In this document: piece after piece, positions 43,570 to 50,109 of the stretch
Layout of the letters: every line of letters begins with the position of its first letter
How positions within the stretch are numbered: the stretch's first letter is position 1
Assembly (NCBI RefSeq): GCF_900129005.1
Contig: NZ_FQUN01000003.1
Location: 372,001-436,000 of the forward strand
Source of the DNA: Leeuwenhoekiella marinoflava DSM 3653
GTDB taxonomy: Bacteria; Bacteroidota; Bacteroidia; Flavobacteriales; Flavobacteriaceae
DNA length: 64,000 bases
Direction of reading: 5' to 3'
Notes under the pieces: model-generated
Databases searched by the model: none
Seen by the model: the letters and a program-made list of their open reading frames with translations, nothing else
What the model was told of the DNA's origin: nothing
Program-made: the position numbers and the translations under genes

Positions 43570-44388
43570 ATGATTGATGAATTTACGCAGAGCGGAAAAC
43601 AGATTTACACAGATTTGCAAGAAGCTGTAAAAACTAAAAAAAAGTGTTTTGCCATTCTATTTGATCCTGAAGAAATAAACCACTTTGGATCAAGGTCACG
43701 AGGCATTAAAAAGAAACAGCTTTTGACATCAGGACAAGCCTCAGAGCATTTAAATCTCGATTATCGAGTAACCGAAGCTTTATTGGTTGACCAACTTCAA
43801 AAACTACCTAAATATACCACGCATCTTTTTGTAGGCGGAAGTACAGCAACGCAGACACAAACGCAACTTACCGTTCAAATTCTAAAAAAGAATACCGACT
43901 TGCCTATTCTTCTTTTTCCGGGAGATTATAAGCAGATTACAAAAGAAGCAGACGGAATACTTTTTTTAAGCCTGCTATCTGGCGAGAATCCAGAGTATCT
44001 AATCAGACAACAAATAAAATCAGTACAGCAGTTACAGCACGCAGATCTTGAGATTATCCCAACCGGTTATATTTTAATTGACGGCGGAAGAGAAACAACG
44101 GTTCAGCGCGTGAGTCACACACAGGCTTTGCCACAGGACGATATTGAATATATTGTAAACATTGCACTTGCGGGAGAATATTCCGGTAAAAAATTGATTT
44201 ATCTTGAGGCCGGAAGCGGGGCTCTAAAAACGGTTTCTACAGAAATCATTCAGGCGGTAAAGTCGGTGATCTCTATTCCGTTAATTGTAGGTGGAGGCAT
44301 ACGCACACAGATAAAGCTTCAGCAGATTTATGAGGCGGGAGCAGATTTAGTGGTTGTGGGCACTGCTTTTGAGAAAGGTGAGTTTTAA
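43570..44388 (+). CDS. Geranylgeranylglyceryl phosphate synthase family protein with repeat-encoded insertion
   Basis: GGGP synthases join a polyprenyl diphosphate to glycerol-1-phosphate. The 272-residue protein shows the TIM-barrel family pattern AILFDPEE, THLFVGGST, ILLFPGDYKQI, ADGILFLSLLSGENPEYLI, PTGYILIDGG, YLEAGSGA and IVGGGIRT. Residues 38-67 are encoded by a 90-nt dispersed repeat (43681-43770) inserted between DPEEIN and TEALLVDQL, exactly 30 codons, so the enzyme is longer than usual (about 240). The fold parts on either side are intact. In Bacteroidota the product is an archaeal-type ether lipid precursor whose fate is not well known. Confidence 0.9.
   Translation: MIDEFTQSGKQIYTDLQEAVKTKKKCFAILFDPEEINHFGSRSRGIKKKQLLTSGQASEHLNLDYRVTEALLVDQLQKLPKYTTHLFVGGSTATQTQTQLTVQILKKNTDLPILLFPGDYKQITKEADGILFLSLLSGENPEYLIRQQIKSVQQLQHADLEIIPTGYILIDGGRETTVQRVSHTQALPQDDIEYIVNIALAGEYSGKKLIYLEAGSGALKTVSTEIIQAVKSVISIPLIVGGGIRTQIKLQQIYEAGADLVVVGTAFEKGEF
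43681..43770 (-). repeat. 90-nt dispersed repeat, copy in the GGGP synthase gene
   Basis: On the minus strand it reads ATAATCGAGATTTAAATGCT, then a GAGGCTTG hairpin region, TCAAAAGC, GTTTCTTTTTAATGC and a second decayed hairpin. By eye about 80% identical over its length to 48637-48725. Here the hairpin arms have mismatches, suggesting drift under coding constraint. Confidence 0.75.
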
Positions 44389-44391
44389 CGT

Positions 44392-45024
44392 ATGAATTCA
44401 ATTATAGATATTTTCTTTGGGCAATATGCAGATTACGAGACCTCGTCAATAATACTCGAGATTGTGGGCGTTATTTTTGGGTTGCTTTCGGTCTGGTATT
44501 CTAAACAAAATCATATTTGGGTGTATCCCACAGGGATGATCAGCACCTCTATCTTTGTGTATTTATTGCTAAAATGGGGTTTGCTGGGCGATATGATGAT
44601 CAACGCGTATTATTTCTCGATGAGCGTTTATGGCTGGTATGTGTGGACTAGGAAAGTAGATGCAGATCACGTGACACCAATTTCAAAAACCACTAAAAAA
44701 GAACATACTTGGTCTGCTGTTATTTTTACTGCGGCCATCATTTTTGTATTTGCTGTGTACACCATCTTTGATAAGTGGAACAGCTGGACGGCTTATGTAG
44801 ACACCATTACAACGGCTCTATTTTTTGTGGGAATGTGGTTGATGGCAAAGCGCAAAATTGAAAACTGGATCTACTGGATTATAGGAGATATTATTTCGGT
44901 TCCCCTATATTTTTACAAAGGCTTCACATTTACCAGTTTTCAATATCTTATTTTTACTGTGCTGGCTATTTATGGCTTTATCGCGTGGAAAAAATACCTC
45001 AACAACATACCGGAAACTGTATAA
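44392..45024 (+). CDS. pnuC: Nicotinamide riboside transporter PnuC
   Basis: PnuC is an inner-membrane channel-like carrier that brings in nicotinamide riboside, which is trapped by phosphorylation. The 210-residue protein has seven membrane helices and the family motifs WVYPTGMISTSIFVYLLLKW and NWIYWIIGDIISVPLYFYKG. It overlaps the NadR-type kinase gene by 40 nt, which fits with coupling of transport and trapping. Confidence 0.92.
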   Translation: MNSIIDIFFGQYADYETSSIILEIVGVIFGLLSVWYSKQNHIWVYPTGMISTSIFVYLLLKWGLLGDMMINAYYFSMSVYGWYVWTRKVDADHVTPISKTTKKEHTWSAVIFTAAIIFVFAVYTIFDKWNSWTAYVDTITTALFFVGMWLMAKRKIENWIYWIIGDIISVPLYFYKGFTFTSFQYLIFTVLAIYGFIAWKKYLNNIPETV

Positions 45025-45545
45025 AAATTGTACTCTTTGGTCCCGAAAGTACCGGGAAGACTACACTTTCGCAGAAACTTTCAGAACATTATGATGGTGC
45101 CTGGGTGCCCGAATTTGCTCGGAAATACCTTCAGCAGAAATGGGACGAAGAACAAAAGATTTGCGAACCTCAAGACATACTACCCATTGCTATTGGGCAG
45201 ATGAAGCTTGAAAATGAGGCTGCCAATTCCGGAAAAAAAATAGTATTTTGTGACACAGACCTTTTAGAAACAAAGGTTTACAGTGAGTCGTACTATGAAG
45301 GATGGTGCGACACTCAAGTAGCAAAAGCTGCAAAAAACAATACGTATGACCTCTATTTGCTAACGTATATAGATACGCCTTGGCAGGCAGATGATTTACG
45401 AGACCGTCCAGAACAACGTCAAGAAATGTTCGAGTATTTTAAACAAGCTTTAATTAAGAATGACCGCCCCTACATTTTGGTTAAAGGAAGTTTAGAAGAA
45501 CGAATGCAATTAATAACCAATCACTTAAATTCTATACTAATTTGA
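44985..45545 (+). CDS. NadR-type ATPase (ribosylnicotinamide kinase domain)
   Basis: The 186-residue protein is an AAA_28/NadR C-terminal kinase: P-loop LFGPESTGKTTLS, WVPEFARKYL, FCDTDLLETKVYSESYY and DLRDRPEQRQEMF. It would phosphorylate nicotinamide riboside to NMN, as its overlap with pnuC suggests. The N-terminal adenylyltransferase domain of E. coli NadR is absent. The start is GTG at 44985, inside pnuC. Confidence 0.88.
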   Translation: MEKIPQQHTGNCIKIVLFGPESTGKTTLSQKLSEHYDGAWVPEFARKYLQQKWDEEQKICEPQDILPIAIGQMKLENEAANSGKKIVFCDTDLLETKVYSESYYEGWCDTQVAKAAKNNTYDLYLLTYIDTPWQADDLRDRPEQRQEMFEYFKQALIKNDRPYILVKGSLEERMQLITNHLNSILI

Positions 45546-47086
45546 ATTTTACAGACCAAGAAATCAACGAAATCAAAGATCATGGCTTAACACCAAAACA
45601 GGTAGAAAGCCAAATTGATCTTTTTGTAAATGGGGTGCCTAATGTTAAACTTGTAGCACCTGCAACAACATCAGACGGGATTTTTAAACTCACTGAAGCA
45701 GACGAGCTGAAGTTTCTAGATTTTTATGAAGATAAAAAATCAGAACTCGATCTCTTAAAATTCACACCAGCTTCTGGTGCTGCTAGCCGTATGTTTAAAA
45801 AAATTTATCAGTTTCTAGAAGACTATGATGTTTCTAAAGAAACAATAGCTGAATATCTGGAGCGCACCGGAGATAAACATATGAAAGTATTTTTTACCGA
45901 TTATGAGAAATTTCCATTTTACAATCACATCATAGATGGTTTTGATGAAGAAACCAAGGCTGATGAAAATGCGAAGAAATACGCTTTTATAAAAACAATG
46001 ATGAGTGAAGATGGTGAGAGCTACGGTAATTTACCAAAAGGTCTTATTCCTTTTCATTATTATGGTAGTTATATGGTGACAGCTTTTGAAGAGCATTTGC
46101 ACGAGGCTGCAGCTTATGCCGCAAAAAGTGATAAAGCAAATCTGCATTTTACCGTTTCACCAGAGCATAAAGAGGCTTTTGCAAAAGAGTTTAAAAAAAT
46201 TCATGCTTCGGTGAGTAATACAACAGGAGTGAATTTTGATGTAGATTATTCGTTTCAAAAACCGGAGACAGACACGGTAGCTGTTACGATGGATAATAAA
46301 TTATATCGAAAAGGAGATGGCTCTTTATTGTTCCGTCCCGGAGGTCACGGGGCATTGATTGAAAACCTGAATGATGTAGACGCAGATGTTGTTTTCATTA
46401 AAAATATTGATAATGTTTTAGTTCAGGATCAGATTCAAAATTTAGCACGCAGCAAACGTATTTTAGCCGGTTTACTTCTAGAAAAACAAGCTCAGGTCTT
46501 TAAATATGCAGAACTTTTAGAGAAGGATACGATTTCTGAAGGGGAGCTTGAGGAGTTGCTGACATTCTTAGAAGAAGATTTTAGTACGCGTATCGATTCA
46601 GGTTATGTAGATTTTTCAGTAGAAGAAAAGAAAAGCTATTTCGCAGAACTTTTAAATAGACCTATTCGTGTTTGTGGGATGGTAAAGAATGAAGGCGAAC
46701 CGGGAGGTGGCCCTTTTTGGGTAGAAGACGAAAGCGGAAAAGTTGCGCTACAAATTATTGAAAGTGCACAAGTAAATACTAAAGACACTAAACAAGGAGA
46801 GATATTTAAAAATTCAACACACTTTAATCCGGTAGATATTGTTGCCGGTGTGCGTAATTATAAAGGAGAAAAATACAATCTGCTTGATTATGTAAATCCA
46901 GATTTGGCCTTTATCGCTTATAAGACCGACGGAGGTAACGAAATCAAAGCATTAGAGCTTCCGGGATTGTGGAACGGTGCAATGGCACGCTGGAATACAC
47001 TATTTGTTGAAGTACCTCTGGAAACGTTCAATCCGGTTAAAACGGTAAATGATTTATTGAAACCTTCTCATCAGGCAAAAGCTTAA
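45542..47086 (+). CDS. DUF4301 family protein
   Basis: The 514-residue protein belongs to DUF4301, a Bacteroidota family with a nucleotidyltransferase-like look but no fixed function. Motifs seen include FTPASGAASRMFK near the N-terminus and LFRPGGHGALIENLNDVDADVVFIKNIDN in the middle. The start is TTG at 45542, overlapping the upstream stop (TTGA). No signal peptide. It shares a 1-nt overlap (TAATG) with arfB. Confidence 0.83.
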   Translation: MNFTDQEINEIKDHGLTPKQVESQIDLFVNGVPNVKLVAPATTSDGIFKLTEADELKFLDFYEDKKSELDLLKFTPASGAASRMFKKIYQFLEDYDVSKETIAEYLERTGDKHMKVFFTDYEKFPFYNHIIDGFDEETKADENAKKYAFIKTMMSEDGESYGNLPKGLIPFHYYGSYMVTAFEEHLHEAAAYAAKSDKANLHFTVSPEHKEAFAKEFKKIHASVSNTTGVNFDVDYSFQKPETDTVAVTMDNKLYRKGDGSLLFRPGGHGALIENLNDVDADVVFIKNIDNVLVQDQIQNLARSKRILAGLLLEKQAQVFKYAELLEKDTISEGELEELLTFLEEDFSTRIDSGYVDFSVEEKKSYFAELLNRPIRVCGMVKNEGEPGGGPFWVEDESGKVALQIIESAQVNTKDTKQGEIFKNSTHFNPVDIVAGVRNYKGEKYNLLDYVNPDLAFIAYKTDGGNEIKALELPGLWNGAMARWNTLFVEVPLETFNPVKTVNDLLKPSHQAKA

Positions 47087-47487
47087 TGGATAAAAATCTG
47101 CTGTATACAGAAAGTGATTTTAAGGCAGTGCGCAGCAGTGGTCCCGGTGGTCAGCATGTAAATAAGACTTCTACTAAAGTCATGCTGCATTGGGATCTTG
47201 ATGCTTCTGTGGTTTTTGATAAAGATCAGAAAGAGCGTCTTAAAAAGCGGCTGTCTTCGAAACTTACTTCAGAAAATAAATTGGTTTTATCGTATGATCA
47301 AAGCCGCAGTCAGCATAAAAACAAACAGGAAGTTTTTAAGAATTTAGTACGTTTATTAGAGAAAGCTCTGATAAAGCCTAAAAAGCGTAAAAAGACAAAA
47401 CCTACTTTGGCTTCAAAAAAACGCAGACTGGATTCTAAAAAGAAAAATTCAGAAAAGAAGGCCAACCGAAAACCGCCTTCCTTTTAA
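47086..47487 (+). CDS. arfB: Alternative ribosome-rescue factor (ArfB/YaeJ-type peptidyl-tRNA hydrolase)
   Basis: ArfB frees stalled ribosomes by hydrolysing peptidyl-tRNA. The 133-residue protein has the GGQ motif in SSGPGGQHVNKTSTKV, QSRSQHKNK, and a basic C-terminal tail (KKRKKTKPTLASKKRRLDSKKKN) that enters the mRNA channel. Shorter than release factors and lacking their codon-reading domain. Last gene of the operon. Confidence 0.93.
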   Translation: MDKNLLYTESDFKAVRSSGPGGQHVNKTSTKVMLHWDLDASVVFDKDQKERLKKRLSSKLTSENKLVLSYDQSRSQHKNKQEVFKNLVRLLEKALIKPKKRKKTKPTLASKKRRLDSKKKNSEKKANRKPPSF

Positions 47488-47517
47488 TTATTCCAAATAT
47501 TTTAGAGTATTTTTTAT

Positions 47518-47547
47518 AAAGTGTAGATTAATTCTACACTTTTTTTG
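47518..47547 (+). terminator. Intrinsic terminator of the PPTase-arfB operon
   Basis: AAAGTGTAGA (47518-47527), TTAAT, TCTACACTTT (47533-47542) followed by T-run. Confidence 0.88.
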
Positions 47548-47729
47548 TGGAATATGCTCTTCTTCTACACAAATGACTTTTTATCTTATTTCTTTATTAG
47601 ACCTGTAATCAGCTACTTAATGGGGTTGGGCTGTGCTAAAGTTGCTATGGTATGGTTTTGCTATATACTTAAATGAGTTTGTGACTGAAACAGCTCAAAT
47701 CAAAATAACAATAAACAAAATATAGAATT

Positions 47730-48059
47730 ATGAAAAATCTAGTAATGACCGTAGCTGCAGCAGCAACGATGCTTTTCGCTACACAAAATATAGCAGCACA
47801 AGAAACAGAATCTAAAGAAGTAGCAATGACTGAAACTGAAGTGCAGGCACCTGTACAAGATGGTTTTGAGAAAATTGAAACTTCAGCTTTACCAGAAGCA
47901 GTTACTAACGCAGTAGCAACAGATAAGGCAGGATCTACAGTTTCAGAAGCATATTTTAACGAAGAGTTGAGTGTTTATAAGTTGATGTTGCAAGCTGAAG
48001 GAGCTGAAGCTGAAACAGCATATATCAATGAAGAAGGTAAATGGGTAAAGATTCAATAA
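47730..48059 (+). CDS. Small exported protein, tandem copy 1
   Basis: The 109-residue protein has a signal peptide (MKNLVMTVAAAATMLFATQNIAAQ), an acidic linker and a domain with GFEKIETSALPEAVTNAV and AYINEEGKWVK, reminiscent of small PepSY-like/DUF2874 proteins. I do not assign a function. Its leader and start region (AAAATATAGAATTATG) and signal sequence match the next gene almost exactly, so the pair arose by duplication. Confidence 0.78.
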   Translation: MKNLVMTVAAAATMLFATQNIAAQETESKEVAMTETEVQAPVQDGFEKIETSALPEAVTNAVATDKAGSTVSEAYFNEELSVYKLMLQAEGAEAETAYINEEGKWVKIQ

Positions 48060-48122
48060 TAAGAATCTCCGTTTTAAATAAATTTTAATCAAAGCACATA
48101 TATGTGCCCAAAATATAGAGTT

Positions 48123-48449
48123 ATGAAAAATCTAATAATGACCGTAGCTGCAGCAGCAACAATGTTTTTTGCAGCAGAAGGAGTAACAGCTCAAGAAACT
48201 ACAGGAGAAGTAGCACAAGCTACTACAGAATTACAAGCTCCGGTAGAAGGATACACTAAAATTGAAGTTTCAGATTTACCTGTAACGGTGACAAAAGCAG
48301 TTGAAGAAGATAAAACTGGAGCAGACGTAACTGAAGCTTGGGTTGACTCAGAAAATAAGACTTACAAATTAACATTATCAACAGAAGGAGCCGAGCCCGA
48401 AACTGCATATATAAATGCTGCAGGTGAGTGGATCGAACCAAAAGAGTAG
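48123..48449 (+). CDS. Small exported protein, tandem copy 2
   Basis: From the ATG at 48123 the product has 108 residues: signal MKNLIMTVAAAATMFFAAEG, then GYTKIEVSDLPVTVTKAVEED and AYINAAGEWIEPKE, parallel to copy 1. An upstream in-frame ATG (48102) lies in the duplicated leader and is not likely used. The mature parts have diverged more than the leaders and signal peptides. A strong terminator follows. Confidence 0.78.
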   Translation: MKNLIMTVAAAATMFFAAEGVTAQETTGEVAQATTELQAPVEGYTKIEVSDLPVTVTKAVEEDKTGADVTEAWVDSENKTYKLTLSTEGAEPETAYINAAGEWIEPKE

Positions 48450-48506
48450 GTTAGGTTTCCCTAATTTGAATTTTTAATGCATAGAATGGTTAGGAATTCA
48501 AAATTG

Positions 48507-48536
48507 AGCCCCGATGAGAATCGGGGCTTTTTTTTA
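48507..48536 (+). terminator. Intrinsic terminator after tandem copy 2
   Basis: AGCCCCGAT, loop GAGA, ATCGGGGCT and a run of nine T. Confidence 0.93.
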
Positions 48537-48636
48537 TGTTGTATTTTTAAAAAGTTAAGATGAATTCATCCTGAGAATATTCTTAACTTTTTTTATGATT
48601 TTATTATTTACCGCAGTTAATGGTATTTGTACTTTT

Positions 48637-48725
48637 AACTCAATAATCGAGATTTAAATGCTCCGAGGCTTGCCTCGAAGTCAAAAGCGTTTCTTTTTAA
48701 TGCATTTTGGGCTTGCCCAAGGTGA
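48637..48725 (+). repeat. 90-nt dispersed repeat, copy upstream of the response regulator
   Basis: It has two clean hairpins: CGAGGC-TT-GCCTCG (48664-48677) and TTGGGC-TT-GCCCAA (48707-48720). It ends about 20 nt before the response-regulator start. Sister of the copy in the GGGP synthase gene, in opposite orientation on the chromosome. Confidence 0.75.
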
Positions 48726-48744
48726 TTTACTAAAACTATCTGTC

Positions 48745-50109
48745 TTGTCTAAAATACTCCTCATAGAAGATGATGTTGCCTTTTGTAAAATGCTTGAGAC
48801 CTTTCTCGGTAAAAAAGGTTTTGAAGTTAAAAGTGCTTTTACAGCTGGTGAAGCTTATAAGATATTAGAAGAAGGAGTGACAGATCTGGTCATTACAGAT
48901 GTTCGCTTGCCAGATGATGATGGTCTTAGCATTTTGAATTTCATACAAGAAAAGTATTCAGCTACTCCTGCAATATTGATGACCGGTTATGCCGAAGTCA
49001 ATAAGGCTGTAGAAGCTATGAAGGCCGGTGCGTTTGATTACATTTCAAAACCGGTACGACCAGATGAATTATTAAAGATTATACATAAGGCACTTAACCT
49101 TCAGAATAAGCCTGAAAACACTTCTAAACCAGTGCCAAATCCAAAAAATAAAAGTGAAAAAGTAGCATCTGCAACAAGTATCAACTTTATTAAAGGAGTG
49201 AGTGATGCTGCAGCAAAACTCAATCAATATGTAGATCTCGTAGCACCTACCACGATGTCTATTTTAATAATTGGTGATAGCGGAACCGGTAAAGAATACG
49301 TTGCAAAAAGTATTCACGATAAAAGCAAACGTAGCGATCAACCATTTATAGCTGTTGATTGTGGTGCGATCCCTAAAGAGCTTGCCAGTAGTGAGTTTTT
49401 TGGGCATATTAAAGGTTCGTTTACAGGCGCAGTTACTGATAAAGTGGGGCATTTTGAAGCGGCTAATGGCGGTACACTTTTTCTAGATGAAATAGGAAAC
49501 CTCTCTTACGAGTTGCAAGTGCAATTGCTTAGAGCTTTGCAAGAACGTAAAGTAAAACCCGTGGGTAGCAATAAAGAAATACCTGTAGATATTCGCGTTG
49601 TTGCTGCTACTAATGAAGATCTGGAGGAAGCTATAAAAGAAAATGAATTTAGAGAGGATTTATACCATCGTTTGAATGAATTTTCAATTGAAATGCCACG
49701 CTTGAGTGAGCGTCAGGAAGATTTGATGCTTTTTGTAAATGTTTTCTTAGATCAAGCAAATACAGAACTCGAGAAAGAAGTGGCCGGTTTTAGCGATGAT
49801 GCTGTAGAAGCTTTAAAAAGATACGACTGGCCGGGGAATTTAAGAGAGCTGAAAAATATCGTAAAGCGATCGGTTTTATTAACACAAGATGCTGTTATTC
49901 CGCTTAAGTTGTTGCCTCGCGAAATAATGCTTTCAAAAGAGACTAAGAAAGACGAGGCTTTTACGTTGTTTAATTCTAAAAATGAGCAGGAACTCATTTT
50001 GGATGCTTTAGAGAAAACCGGTGGAAATAAAAGTAAAGCAGCCAGACTTCTGGATATTGATCGTAAAACACTTTATAACAAGCTTAAACATTATGACATT
50101 AAGCTGTAA
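48745..50109 (+). CDS. Sigma-54-dependent response regulator (NtrC/AtoC type)
   Basis: The 454-residue regulator has a receiver domain (SKILLIEDDVAF, phospho-Asp52 in VITDVRLP), an AAA+ domain (Walker A GDSGTGKE near 176, GSFTGA for sigma-54 contact, LFLDEIGN) and a Fis-type HTH (GNKSKAARLLDIDRKTLYNKLKHY). TTG at 48745 places the start directly before the receiver. The ATG at 48658 would add 29 residues encoded by the dispersed repeat, which is less likely. It converges with the hybrid kinase gene (11-nt overlap), its probable partner. Confidence 0.92.
   Translation: MSKILLIEDDVAFCKMLETFLGKKGFEVKSAFTAGEAYKILEEGVTDLVITDVRLPDDDGLSILNFIQEKYSATPAILMTGYAEVNKAVEAMKAGAFDYISKPVRPDELLKIIHKALNLQNKPENTSKPVPNPKNKSEKVASATSINFIKGVSDAAAKLNQYVDLVAPTTMSILIIGDSGTGKEYVAKSIHDKSKRSDQPFIAVDCGAIPKELASSEFFGHIKGSFTGAVTDKVGHFEAANGGTLFLDEIGNLSYELQVQLLRALQERKVKPVGSNKEIPVDIRVVAATNEDLEEAIKENEFREDLYHRLNEFSIEMPRLSERQEDLMLFVNVFLDQANTELEKEVAGFSDDAVEALKRYDWPGNLRELKNIVKRSVLLTQDAVIPLKLLPREIMLSKETKKDEAFTLFNSKNEQELILDALEKTGGNKSKAARLLDIDRKTLYNKLKHYDIKL

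Noticed and set aside
48658-48744. N-terminal extension of the response regulator from ATG 48658
   Set aside because: All of it is encoded by the dispersed repeat and its edge; the receiver domain begins right after TTG 48745.
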